Shown one piece after another: positions 12,231-27,300 of a stretch of DNA of 64,000 nt. Both the position numbers and the translations under genes were made by a program. The notes beneath the pieces were generated by a model. The model had not been told where the DNA came from. It worked only from the letters and a program-made list of their open reading frames with translations, and did not search any database. Source of the stretch: Patella vulgata (taxonomy: Eukaryota > Mollusca > Gastropoda > Patellidae); the NCBI RefSeq assembly GCF_932274485.2, contig NC_065880.2:51508894-51572893 (forward strand). Direction: 5' to 3'. Positions within the stretch are counted from its first letter, which is position 1. Every line of letters begins with the position of its first letter.

Positions 12231-12333
12231 TTATTTCAGCTCATCCAATGAGTCGATGTCTAGAATGTGTTTAAAACTAAATGGCAAAAATATATAGCCT
12301 TCGCCTTTGTAGAATTTACTTTGAAATTCAACC
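12231..12333 (-). CDS. ATP6V0A1: V-ATPase a exon 23 (last coding exon)
   Basis: 103 nt encoding [20 protein letters not shown], then [14 protein letters not shown] and TAA. It matches the human C-terminus [21 protein letters not shown]. The acceptor is TTCTTTCCAG. Confidence 0.96.
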
Positions 12334-15300
12334 CTGGAAAGAAAAGAGTACAATAATATTTATTAGAGTTAAATAGAGGTGTAAAGTATAATCAAATGAC
12401 TCAGTATGCAAACAACATACAAGTACATTAATTCTGGCTTCAAGGAAGGCATAATTACTATTTTTGTTTTTTGAAGCTGATCATGTTCTTTAGGAAAATG
12501 ATTTGAGAAAAAATTTACCAATGTAAACGAAGGGTGTGAAGGAAAGCGGACAGTCCCTCCATAACCAATAAGACAGCTATGGTCAGATTAGCCCAAGCCA
12601 TCCATACAGCAAATATAATCAAGCTACCAATATATGGTAGATCCATACTTAAACCAATATGTAGTACCATATTCCATAACACTTCAGATAACTCTAAAAT
12701 ATTTTTTAAAAAACAATGTTTCATGAATAATTTCAGGATTCTCCATGAGCTGCAATATGTCCTAGTTTGTCAAACATGTAGAATGCAACATTAGATATGT
12801 TTAGGAATCCCTTTTAATTTGAAATAAGAATACACTTTCAGTATCATTGTGAAACCATCAACATTGTACCGGTAGTTATTCGAACTTTAAGATATGTATG
12901 TAATGTACACATATGTAATTAAAGTTCAAGTAATATTTCATAGTATTAAAGGCTGAATATATCATGGATGCTGTGTTGTCTATACATGCCAGATATGTCC
13001 AACACGATTTGGCAAACTTCCGACCAGAAATTTGCCCATTCAAAATAACTAATATTACTAGTGCTGAGTTTAGAAGCAAATTGGAAAACAAATATTCTCA
13101 AATGTTTTTATTCTAAAACATTAATCTGTGGCTATTACTAAACTATAATAAGTGCATACTGCTTTTAACCCCTTTATTTTCAAGAATTCAGGAAACAAAA
13201 TTCATACTTACGAGCATGAGCTAAACTCAGAGCCCATAAACGAAGATAGGATGCTGTATGTGAAATACATCCCAAACAAAACTCTATAGTATGAATAGCC
13301 TGTTCTATAAATATCTCACTAAACTCAAACTGAAATTAAAGTAAAAATTCTTTCAAATTCACCTTCAAAAATCTATAAATAAATCAATATTTTCTAACAT
13401 ACCTTAGTGATTACTGTGATTTAAGAATAGTATTTGAGTGAATTATTAGCTTATTTTTTTATTTTTTTTTTTGAAGTATAGTATTAGTATCATATTATTA
13501 CAAATTTCATGAAGCGAACTGGCAAGACTTTTCTGTAGCAATTATACCACTGGTAGTATTATCACTTTTATTATAAATATCTTATTGTCTTTAACCTACC
13601 TCTTCTTCATCATCATCATGAGCTAAAACCATAGCCCCCGGATCTTCTATATTATTCACAGACAGATTTATATCCTATAATTACACAAGAACAATCACAA
13701 GTTTAAAATTATGTTTTCTTAAAAAATCATTCTCAAAACTTTCCTTTCAATTAGGTACCTGTCTTTGTGAAAAAAAACTGTTTTTATATAGATTTATATA
13801 TCTAGCAGTTAAACTATAGTCTATAAATACATGCAAATAGTAATTTATGCTATAATATTAATAATAATGTATATTATTATTAGTTGTTATTGTTTGGATT
13901 AAATGTGCTGTTATATCACATGCTATTACACAACATATATTAATTTAAATATTAACACATAAGAGTTTCATATCAAATTAAGTGACACATGCTGAAAAAT
14001 GTGAATTGTGTGATAAAATGTGAATAATCTTTAAACAAAAGGCTCCTGTGCTCCTCTATGCACATCTTACTACTCCTAGTCCAATATGAATGCTTAATGT
14101 TTCGGGGTTTTTTATTGGCACCAATCAGGCATAATGAATGTCTACTAGTTGCAATATGTAAATGAAGCAATAATATGTTATGTGATTTGTTCCAGTAACA
14201 AAAACATAGTACTGGCAATAGTTAGTTTGGTACAAAAAAAAATCAAAATGTTAGTATGTGTTCAATGGATTTTGTGTCAAGTGATAATTAGGTACCACAT
14301 TGTTTATATGATGTGACAATGATAACTTGTTTTTCTGTTAGTTTAATTCAAAGTTGGGTTAGAAAATGAAGAAAGGGGGTAAACAACAATTGACCTACAG
14401 AATTCTCATGGTTTAATATAGAATCATCCTGAAATAAAACATTTATAATATATTATTTCTATAGTAACACAATTATATGTGGTAAATACTAAACTAACCA
14501 ACTATAGCTGTAGCTTATTTATATATATCTGAAAGCAGGATTTATCAAGCAAAAGTCTGAATGTACATGAATTACACATACAAAGTATAAACTACAAAAA
14601 AATACATGTCCAAGACAAACACCAGAAGAGGCATTCTATATTGAGCATTTCAAAGTAGATCTAGCTAGTTTATCTAAATGCCATCTTTAATGCATTGAAA
14701 CTCAACGTAACAGCTTTACACAGCTTGGATTATCAGTCAGCCCTTTTCCATCAATGATACTATTCATGAGTGTATGCCAAAATATAAAAACAAATTAGCA
14801 TCCCAGGGTTGATAGCTTTTTCAAAATACATGCTTTGATAATTTTGTGTACTATTTAGTCTTCCCTTCCACAAGCCCGCCCCCTTTTTCTGAAAAAATAA
14901 CTGTATATATATAATCCAGTCTTAGTATTGATGAATGATGGTGAATTCTTGTGCACGACAAACCGTCACCATCAATATATTATGAACAAGACACCTATGT
15001 TGCTGATAGAGACAAATAATCCTTGGGTATTTTCAGGCCTTTAGAGAATGTGAAAATGTGGTAGCAACTATTAATTAAAAAGTTTTATTTTGACATATTG
15101 CAATATATAATTTGTCAAATTACCTATCATTGTACATGTGTGCAAGCCATTAAGTTGAGTTAAAAAAAAATTCAAAAGAGTACATATGTAATATAATATG
15201 TCAGGGACTAATATAGATACTACACTAGCCTAATCACACTATAATATGATGCAGACAAGAGATGTATAACAAGATCAGACAGATCAGCGATGTACGACAC

Positions 15301-18300
15301 AACATCAGCAACTCACTTTCATATCATCACCACCATTTTGTTTTGACTGGCTTTTTCCGTTTTCGTTTGTGTCCTTCTCAGGGGCAGGAGGGGGCTGTGT
15401 CTGTGAAAATGTATATGTTTTATCAGACACAATAAAAAAAATGGTGGCTGTTAGTATGATTTCAGAGAAAGTCAACAGTGAAGTTATCTGATTGTGAAAC
15501 TAGTGACCAACTACAGTAGTATTGCCAGGAACTGACAAACAAGGTCGAGTTCAGGGAAAACCAAGAAAAAATTTGTAATTCTGAGCAAAAATAATGAAAA
15601 AATTCTCCAGCACCAACCAGACTAATGAAGACGGGGAGAAAGTTTTCTGATATGTGCAATTGTTGAGCATAGGTATGACTATTTACTAGAATTTACTAAT
15701 TTATTTGAAATAAACTTCAGTCACCTATCTTTTAGCCTGTCAATACTACTGTTTACAATAATATAAAGCTACATGCACTTGAAACCAGCAAAAATCAAAA
15801 TTTATTTTTAAAATCTACAGAATCCATGATCTCCGATCCAAATATGTCCAAAGAAGAGTATGAAATTTTGAGCACGCAGAGGGAAAGATGATTGGGGAAA
15901 ACCAGGTTTATTCCAATCATGCTTACAACAAATACCTACCGCATCATCAGTATTAACACTTGTATATCCTTGCTATAATATTATAATTTAACAAAATTAA
16001 TACCAATATTTTCTATTCTATTCCATAATAAAATATTCAGTAATTTTTCATATTTTGCAATAAAGACATAAGAGGTCAAACATGATCCAACAATAATTTT
16101 CAATCTATCTGCTAATGGTCATTTAAACCGAAATAAAGCCTAACTAATATGCCTTGGTTTGGACGATTTGCTTGGAATATTACTTTGCCAACTAGTTGGC
16201 TAGAATTGAATTTTATCACAATTCACCCATTTATTAATATGTTGATTTAATTCTGTAATTTCATTATTTAATTGAAAATATAAAGTTTAAGCTACAATAT
16301 AAAATAAATTAGAGAATTCTGTTCATATAAAATATTCAGCTTTCAGCGATGATCTCTGTGACTGGCCATTTCCTGAAATAAAGTTGTAAAGAAGCTACAT
16401 GCAAGCTAGGTTAGAGTACGCTGCATTAGTATATTATATTAGTACTCTTTTCTTACAGATGATATATGTATAGATCTAATAAGGAAAACACCAGTTACTA
16501 GCTATTACTACATCACCATCATGCAAAATAATCTTTGAAAATGTCCAGTCAATGTAAGCTTATTACTTAATAAATAGTTTTACAAATATTGCTATGATGC
16601 CATTATATTCCACATGCCCACTTGTTATACAATATATTTATAACATTCACTTGATTATTTAAACATCCACACCGTAACTATGAGCACTCAGTTAGCAGCA
16701 CATCAATTTGGTCCCCAGACAACTGGTCCGCATTAATTCAGTCCCCGTTTCAAATGATTACCTCGCCAAGCAGCCCATATAGCAATACCATCTGGTACAC
16801 CTCCCTTTTTATTCCTTTTACAGTCATTGCATGGAAATTGATGTGAACTACAAATCAATGTAGGACTGAACTAAAGTTGGACCACATTGTCACAGGCTCA
16901 ATTGAACGGGAACGAATTAATGCAGGAGAACAGACATTGCCAAATGACATTTACTGGGACACGGACAAGCTTCTAAAGCTTAAATAAAAGAGCATTTAAT
17001 GTTAGGGGTATATTATACAAGTCCTATAGACATTCAAGCAGAATGTAATCAAATTTAAGAAACATGTCCATCGATTTAGCCTCATCATGACTACATACAC
17101 AAGAAGAAAGAAGAAAAGTAAAAAATGTGAATATATTAATATCTAAAAGATCCTAGCTGAAATATCGAAGACAATATTGAAGAAGACAATGTGTCTGAAA
17201 ACCTAAGAAAAAAAATCTAACCATAACCACATATATGAGAATATATTTATGTTAAGGCAGGAGTTTACATGGGTGTAGAGGACAATTCTTTTATTCTGTT
17301 CAAAGACGTTCACTTACCCCCATTTCAATATCAGATGACCCCTCGCCACTGACGCTTGGAGTTTCAACATGAGTGACGTTTTTGCTAGTGGACTACACAA
17401 AATTACAAAATATAAACAACAAACCAATGTGCAAGACATGCACCATGCAGAGAAAGACTTACAACAAACTAATACACAGATACAAAACAATCAAATTTAC
17501 TACTAATTGGAGAAAATATTAATGTTTAGATGGCAAAACAATAGTTCAGATTTTTTATAATTGTAACCATGTTTTCTCAGTAGACATAGAGTTAGTAAGA
17601 TTATCGTGAATAAAGTGTAGTTAAGAAGAACAACCCTATAACAAGTTAAAATTGAACAAATAATATTTTCTCCATGTGTTAAAACATAAAATCATGCATA
17701 CTGTCATTATTTCTACAAATAATGCAAAATACAATACATAGACACATTTAATAAACATATAAATATAGTACACCATATTGATTTCATCAGTTTGATATTC
17801 ATAGCTAAAATCACATATTGTAATAAGAACTGATTGTCTTCTAAGTGCTCTTACAAAAAGTCCATAGTCATTACCATTACTTTTTTAGTACATCAAATAA
17901 GATTTTGGATTATTCCATATAATTTAGAAGAATATCAAAGTGATTTTGCAATTCAGTGTGAGTTTAAAAATGCACAGAAATAAGAATATTTATCAACACA
18001 ATAAAGTATAATCTATATTCTGTTAGTAGTTTTTGTTTATGCACACAAATCGTGGCCAACAATATTATGCCCCCCTTTTTTTTTAAAAGAATTCTCAATA
18101 TCATTTTTATGGAGTGCACTGTAGATGAAAATTAATGGAATTCTCAATTTCATCACATACAAATTAATCGCCCAGCTTATCCTGCAAAAATTTCAATTTG
18201 CAATGATAAATAGAGGTCAAGCTTCCGTTGACAGATTTATTTTGTTTGCTATATTCTAAATATACGTTCTCCATTTATACCTTTTTACCACTTTCCAATT

Positions 18301-21300
18301 AAATTGAAGACATAAAGCAATTAAAGTTCAAATAAAAAAAAATCTACATCCCGAAATTCCCACACCAACAATTTCATGTTTCCATCTACCAAAATCACAT
18401 GAAATGAAAAAAAGTGCAAAATGAACATACAGAAGCATCCCAGTAATTTAAACTGTAGAAAACACAACTCACTTGTTCAGACGTATGTTCATTTGGTATT
18501 AAGGCATCTGTTGATAAGGCACCTAAAGCATTTTTGGCCTATTAAAATAAAGAAAGAAACATTATTTATGTTTGTTAAGTGTAGGCCTAATATTGATGTT
18601 AATTTTGTAACCTGACAGTAAAAATATAAGTCTACAAAATCTATATTTTTGTTAAGTTTTATTTCACTATTGAATGGTGGTTGATAAATTACGACACCAA
18701 ATATCAATAAACATTTGGGTTGATTGAAAAATTGATTTAGACTCATTACAAGCCGACATTAGCTAAATTCGATTACAACATGTCCATTACTGAATTTATT
18801 AATATACAATATTTGTTTCAATTTATTGTTTTTTTCCAATAGATTTTCAAAAAGTGAATGTAGACAATTTTTTTAAATTTGATGTTTCCATTATAAAATT
18901 ATAAGTGGACCAGATAAAATTATAAGTGGACCAGTAATTTTATACCCTGTTGTATACATAAGAGGTAAACAGAAACACTGTATGAGGACATGACATCTAA
19001 TTTGGATACATACCAATACTTTTTTATTATGTAGCGATCGTAGATAGAATGGTTTAACCAGTAGTAACACTGGCACTGATGCTACGGCTGCTATCACAAA
19101 CACTGTTTGAATAATTTGCTGGAAAAAAAAGTAAAATAAACAACATTTGTGACTGACCGATAATGAGTGAAATGCCCCAATGGAAAGCAACTAAAAAATT
19201 ATTAAAGTGAAGTTAACAAGCCCCCAAACTATTTAATATTTTGACTATATTCCATAAATGGACTTACTTGGTTATCATAAAAAGTAGCCTGCACATCACA
19301 GTTCGATTTAGCAGGATCATATTTAAACATAAACATGTTAATATATTCTGAAACATAATAAAAACATTACATTACATAAACATAGGTTGCCAGGCAATGA
19401 AACATACACCCACAGCAGATAAAGGGTCCAGGTAGTCAACAAGGGTTGTCACATCCGTTCTTTGTAGGTAATGGGATCATTTACAAAAATTGTTCAAGAG
19501 TAACAACCCACAAAGTATTGATCAGAAATAATTAAAATTTGATTGATTTCTAGTTCTTACAAGTGCTAACATTTGTTGTATCATAAATGTACTCATAATC
19601 ACTGTGTATAAAATTCAAAAAATCATATAATACCTTTAGCCTCTGGAGTGGCCTCAAACAATTGGAAATGATAGACTGACGAACAGACAGGAGAAGGTGA
19701 CAACAATACATGACCACATTTCAATGAGAGCATATAAAAACTAAATACAGATTTTTTGTCTTGTCTGTTTCCCAGTCTTCATATGTATCAATTATCTCTT
19801 ATTGTGTCAAGATACCATACATAATCCTGTATTCTTAAACTAGAATATGGGGGTGGGTGGCCAAATGGTCTAACATGTTTGTTTTAAATCATAAGACTTG
19901 TTATCTATGTCAGCCATGGGTTTTAACCCAGGCTTGTATGAGTCCATGAGTAAGGTTGAGTGTCTACCCTCAATTTTCTTCAGGAACTCCTACACTGGTT
20001 TTCACCTTCTGAAGATCAAAGAGAGTGAGCAAATAATTTGGATAAAAAGATACATCTGATGACCCAACTAGTGTTAAGTGTATTGTAAAAAAAACCAAAA
20101 AAACAAGGATGAAGGATGAATTATATCTTGACTTCCTAGTTCGCTTATAGCTTATGTCTATGTTTCGTCTTGTTGTCAACATATTATTTCAAGTCTAGTT
20201 ACAATGATTCAGCATACAGATGAAGAGATAAAATCTTACGAATTAAAAGAGCTGGAGCACAACCAGACTGTGTGACATCAAATACCAACCATTTATAATA
20301 TACCATAAATATCAAATAACCAAATAGAGCCAACAAAAATATTAATTCAGGTAAAAATTCACAGAATACGGCTATAACAATTTTGAAATGCCTGAAAAAT
20401 ATACCATAATCAATTTAAATAATTAAAAAGTTCTCTTCACAAAATATATACAATAACCCTTTTTTATAATTAATAGTATTCTTCATGATATGTATACAGT
20501 AATCATTTTGAATAATCAATAGTATTCTTAATGAAATATAAATCATTATATGGAGCAATCTTTTGTTTTCTTTTCAGCACACATTTTTTATTTGCTTTCA
20601 TGACTGATATACAAAACAAAAGTAATTCAGTTGATATAGGAAAGGTGTTCTCTATTGATGACCTGGCCCCGAGTTCACAAAGCATTCTCAGACTTAAGTT
20701 AAGAATTTACTCAACTTTCAATCACTGATGAAATATCTTTGAACCAGAAACAAAAAACTTTGCACATGGTTTCTTATTGGTGTATTTTTTACATTAAAAC
20801 AACAAAAGTTTTATAAAGGGCTATATTTAAGTTTAATTAAGGCGAACAATTTTGAGTAAATTCTTAACTTAAGTCTGAAAATGCTGTGTGAACACAGGAC
20901 CCGAATTTGGATGTGTTTTCTGACTAATACAAACAAATTAATACACTCTAGATTAAATAGGCTAGCAATATTTACAACTGAGAAAAGTGACTATTTGAAT
21001 GAAGATGTAAACTGTTTATATTGTGACTAATGTCTTACCACCACTACATGGATTTTGGATTTCATGAACCCTATAAATTTATTATTAAAATGAAATGAGG
21101 TTTAACGTCCTACTATTCTGCTCGGACAATTTATCATTATACTACAGTGATCATGGTATGTATTTTATATAATATAATCTGTCTAGTATATTGGTATACA
21201 ACATTCAAAAATTATAATAATACTAACATCATACATATACTTACAGATGATTGAAAACACTTAAACATACACCAAACAACATCTGACTTATACCCAATAT

Positions 21301-24300
21301 CACAGCCATTTTCATTTTAAACGAATTTAAGAAAGTAATCTTATTTTTTGCAGATTGCCATATCTAAAAAATATACAAATCAATATAAATACCTATCTTA
21401 TCTACAAACTATGATATCTTGAATTGTATACTAAATATATAGCTCATAAATCATGTATTATTACTAGTATATGAGTAAATTATTATTAAATGTATATGAA
21501 GATTTAACTTACAGGATCAATACCAAATGGATAAGGTGTACTGTTTCTATAATATATTGCAGGATCAAAAATTAATGTGGCTGTTTCTCCTTCTCCCATC
21601 ATGTCACCCTCACTATAACATATATAATTATATTATTCAAGGGGATCTTAATTTCAATTAATTTTTACCAAATTTACAGAATATTTTTCTCTTTACAGAA
21701 ACTTAATCGGATATATATTTTCATTCTAAAGGAAAAGCACATGTAAACAAGACATTCTCTGGAAAATACATTAATGTATATAATTCTGATATCTAAAATG
21801 TTTTTGTCCACTGAAAAAACGATATTAATACACTTAATCATGATTTAATATCAAGATACAAATTGGTAGTGGGCGCTGACATTGTATCCAAATGTGTGAC
21901 GTCATCTAGTGAAGACCTAGTTCACTTACATGTACCTTTAGAATAGTGCTCTGCTCAAGATAATTTTTCTGAGTGCCAATTAATGATTCCGACTTTTTGT
22001 TCTGTCTGTGACTATAGCTAAACACGATTGGACTGGCATCTGGTTTTAAATGTTATTTGCTTTTATGACTGATATACAAAACAAAAGGTATAAACTACGT
22101 AGCTCCATTATCACCGGTACCAACGTTCAGCAAGCAGAGAATTGCTCTGTGCCTTTCTGCTGGTCTTCTGGATGTGGTTGGGAATTTTAAAATAGGTCAC
22201 TTTTTGATTTTGCTGGTTCTATTTAAACACCCAAAAGCTGCACATTCAGGCATGTCATCTATAAAGTTAGTGCACTCTGATTTCAGTAGTTTGTCGACAT
22301 AACTATTAATCTTATTTTTGATTGGTTGATAATAATGGCTCAGAACATCATGCCGTCCACTGCAGTGATATTTATGAAAGAGAATAAGCCTTTTTAGTCC
22401 TTAAAATTAAATATTTTTTCTAATTATAGTAAAACATTCTAGATATTCAATTATAAATCTTACAGAAAGTGATAGATATTGTTATTAATGAAATAATACA
22501 TACGTATAATTAGAATGCCAAGCAGAACCAAATATATTAAACGATTTAGAAAAAGCATCGTTGTAAATCATTCCAGTATAAATTGAAAACAATCCCATCA
22601 ACATAATAATATAACGTCCTCCAAAAAATGTATTCCATATCTGTAAAATTAAACAATAGATATATAAGACAGTTGGTTATAGTTGGTTCATGTCATTCTC
22701 AAGGTTCAAAAACAAGACTATACCTCCAAACTGATTAAAATACAGATATATATTTCGTTTCGTTTTCTTATACTTTCGATGGCCTCTACTCCATTAAGAT
22801 CTGACTAGTTGTAGTGGGGGGTTGCCTCAGGGGTCATACAAGTGGCTTTTGACCATATGACATCAGCTATTTAATTAACCAATCAGCATAAATGTTTCTA
22901 GTAGGATACCCACAGTTCCGTGCATCGTATGCCAAGAACTCGCTGTAACAGACCGCTTCATTGGCTAATCCATCACATTAACTAAAACATGGGTTATATA
23001 AGAACTCTTCTAGATCCTGGTGCAGAAAAGACAAGTAAAACGAAATTTTGAACTATAAAAAAACGAAACGAAACAGGATTTGAATTTTAATCAGATTGCT
23101 ATACACCTACGCATCCAATTAGTTCCTGCTACACCCTTAAGAACTGTGCTTGATGGTACTTGAGAATGCATTTGTATAAACTATGTAGCTCCATATTAAA
23201 TCAATACAACTGAAATGCTGCATTAATGTCTTCAATTTTTCATACAACTTAACAGTTATACTATCTAGCTTCGTTCCAACTGATCAACTCAATAGTAATA
23301 TTCTCTAGGTTTGTTCCAACTTATCAACTCTACGATATATTCTCTTTAGCTTTGTTCTATCTGTTCAACACACTAGCTTTGTTCCATCTGATCAACACAA
23401 TTATGTATTCATTAGCTTTGTGCAGATATTGTTGATCATAGGACAGAAGCCACCATTTCATTACTCAACCTTACCTCGTTGTTTGATTTAGCAGCTAGAA
23501 GACTTTTTTCTTTTAATACCATCCACAATCCAAACAAAAACATTAGTGTTCCATGTCCAGCATCACCAAACATAACGGAGAACAAGAAGGGGAAGGTGAT
23601 GATAGCATAAGGTGCTGAAAATAGAAAATTAGAAATCAAGATATTATTAGTGATTATATTGTTAATTATGACTCAATTTAAATTAAAAAAATGGTTTCTT
23701 AATTCACGTTAGATAATGCCTTCAAGAGAGACCGCTCATGTCCTTTTCTCTTTCTCTGTACAATTATGTCAGAAATCACATTTATTGAGATTTTCAACAA
23801 AAAAAATAAAAGGATAACAAATTTATGCTAAATTGACCTGGATTGACTTCCTCATAGGTAGCGATACCATAGGCATTAACGATGTTCTGAAATCCTTGAG
23901 TAAATCGTGATGTCTTGAAAAACGTTGGAGGTGTCTCATGAGTTTTCATTGGGTGAAGAATACTGGGAATTGTACTTCCACTCAATTTCTGTAAAATAAT
24001 GAAAAGAATAAACATTTGTCTTTTTGTGTCTTATTCCACCCTTACAATGATTGATTTATTCAAATTGCTATCAATCAAAGACTTAAATAATCACTGAAAA
24101 AGCATGCATTTGAAAATAGAATGAATGGACTACCAATAGTGCATGTATAACCCATAACCGCTGAGTCATTGGCGACCGTCACACTGTATCACTTATGGTC
24201 AATCAATGATTATTTGTTGGAAAAGGAAAATTTAAGTAACGATGCAATTTAACAAATTAAAACAATATGAATGATTGAAGTACTTTACCTCTCCGTCTTT

Positions 24301-27300
24301 CAGAACTCTACGAACATCCTCTAAACTCTGAATAGGACACCAGCCTTCAGCAATTAAACTGTTGTGAGAGATATCAAAACTAAACATGTTTAGTGTGTGA
24401 TAAATAGCTTTGATTTTCTCCACTTTAATAATCCAACTTCTGATTTCCTTCTGGGCACCAACTAACACTCTTCTTCTGTGATCTTCTGTTTGATTCAAAA
24501 CCTAAAAAATAAATTCCAAATTGTATTATGACACAGTAACATTGTGTTGAAGGTCCATTACATTTTTGAGAAACCAGAAAGAAAGATAATGTATGAGTTA
24601 AAACCATTATGGCAAATATTGTCAACTACATTGAGAAAATTGAGTGACCTACAAGTTCTGTTAGTTCTCATGATAGATGTGGTAGTATCAGTACCTAACC
24701 AAATATGGCTTATAGACTTCAGCTATAGTAAAATTTGATGATATTTTCCTTTTCAGTTGCTATATAACTTGTAACCAACTTGTAACCTGTAAGATATTTA
24801 ATGTATACTGTACTTACTGTTTTCAAGTCTTCTAATCTGGTGGTAACTCCACGGAACATCTCTTGTCTTTCTTGAGATGATTCAGGACATGGGTAGAGTG
24901 CAGCTTTGAACCTGAATGCAAGAGAGAAAGAAATTAAGTGTCTACAATTCCATATGTTCCATTACAACAAATGACAATTTTTCAATATAAAGTATACAGG
25001 ATGGTTCTTCGAAGGAAAGCTATAATGCAAAGGAAATAACTGAAATCACACTCCTTAGGGATGTGTGATGAAATGAGCTCAATTAGAAGCATAGTAGATT
25101 GTTCGACAAAATGTGATAGGCAGATGGGCGGATGAACCCATTTTAATAGTCCCTGCATTCTTTGAAAGCTGGGAACGGTTTATTTTTTTTAAGAAAACTC
25201 CCCCAGGAATCAAGATTTTTAAGAAGGATGGTCTTTTTTTTTTTAAGGCCTTGTACAGTTATAATCACATGTAATCTTACCCTTCACAAATCTTTTTTAC
25301 TCTAGCCTTCAACTGCTCTCCTTGGAAGAAAATCATGAAAACGGCTTTAATCTTTGGCTCACCCTTAAAAAGCAAAATAAAGCAAAATATAATACTAATA
25401 AATGTCAACCTAAACAATAGAATTAAAATCAATGTACAATATTTAGATCCCAGTATGTTAAATATAGAACTTACAGTTTGAGGATCTTCCAAAGATTGCT
25501 GGATTTCTTCATATCGTAAAAATACATTTCCACGACAAGCAAACCAAAGCATTCTCTCAAATGGTGGAACTTTTTCACGAGGTATCACACCAGCAATAAA
25601 ACTGAAATAAAGTTGAAATAAAGCAATCATGTAAGTCTAATATCTTATACCTGCTAACAGAATAAGGATAATTGGGAATTGAGTAAGTTTGAAACTTGTT
25701 AATGTGATATTTGAGAGAGTTATCATCAGCATATTTTGAAACCTAATGGAATTCTTTATTAGGGAATAAGGAAGAAAGTTATTGAATTTTGGATTTTTCA
25801 AGTTTCCAACATGGGTTAGATGATTCATTCGAGTATAATAACATGGATGTCAGGTCCCCAAATACATCTATAAGCAGAAATATACCTGTGCTAGCTCATG
25901 GTTTAAAAGGATCAAATCTTCCTTATGCACAAAGGTTTAAAAAATTCCATAATATTTTTGTCCTGTATCGTGTTCACAAGTTTGAAATGTCAAAATGTGT
26001 TTGAAAGGTTATAATCTGATCAAGTTGAGTATTTACAATAAATTGTGCATGACAACAGACTGATGACACATAGAAGAGGTGACAATACGTCTGCATTAAA
26101 TGCTGACTCATAAAGAATTCATCCTCATGATTTTATAGCTAGATCAAATGACCTTGTATGGTCAATTTTTGTTATAGAAAATAATGAATCTGTTTAAATT
26201 TACATTACTAGTTGTGTAAACAACTTACCCAAGTTGAACAGCCTGACCCGATGTTGTTCCTTCATCATGTACTAGAGCATGCTGGGCTTCCCCAACAATA
26301 TTACTCATTTCTTGACCTTGCTGTAATAATGAGAAAAACTTTGTTAATAGGCCTGCAGCCAAAATTTCTAGCTTGCTTAGAAACACAATTCCGCTGACGT
26401 CCTCCCTACTAAACATTTTTCCAAGCAAAATGTTTGCAATAACTCTTTTTAAGGGCCAGATGAAAATTGTGATAATTGTTAAGTTTATATGTGCTATATT
26501 TATACTAACAATTGTGAAATTGACATAAAACTAAATATTGGCAAAAACACCCAAATGCCTTCATCCCCGATAAAGAATATGGTGGTATTGGTTAATTTTT
26601 GATTTAAACCAAAATGCAGAAAACATAATGGACAAGAGAGTAATCTCCCTTGCTGTCTTATGTCTTCAATATTGCTGTAAGAACGAGAAAATCTTTGTGG
26701 AAGTGGACACTAAATAAAGCTATTTCACACACACACATGAAATTGTGAAATTGACACAAAATTAAACATTGGCAAAAACACCTAAATGCCTTCATCCTTG
26801 GCAAAGAATATGGTATTGGTTAAATTTTGATTTAAACCAAAATGCAGAAAACATAATGGAGAAGGGAACATACAGAATTTTGGAAATATGTTAATGGTAA
26901 TAGAGAGTTACCTCCCTTGCTGTCAAATGTCTACAATAATTGATAACAGTATTTCAGGTGCATGTTGACTGCTGATGCTTCATGATGCACAAGACCATGT
27001 TTGAGCACACAAGCCCAATATTTATATAGTTAATGGGGTTTCAGGGACCTGCAAGGGTTGGTGAGCGGGTGTTTACCCAGAAATTATGGGTGGAGCGCCT
27101 TGTCTAATGAGCAAGGAGATATGTTTGACATTGGTTGAGCAATATGGTTATGAAGTAATAAAAGACCAGAATCTGTCCGTAGTTTTGTAAATCGCATTGA
27201 AACCATGTGATTATTTCCACTAATATATAAACCCACATATTTAAGGCCAAATATAGATACAAGACAAAATCTAATTATTTATTGAAGTAAAACAATCATT

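Noticed and set aside
16315-16380. Possible extra V-ATPase exon after TTATTTCAG reading EMASHRDHR
   Set aside because: It hits a stop after nine codons and has no nearby donor.
24544-24738. 64-codon plus-strand frame in a V-ATPase intron
   Set aside because: It has no splice context or recognised features and lies antisense to an intron.
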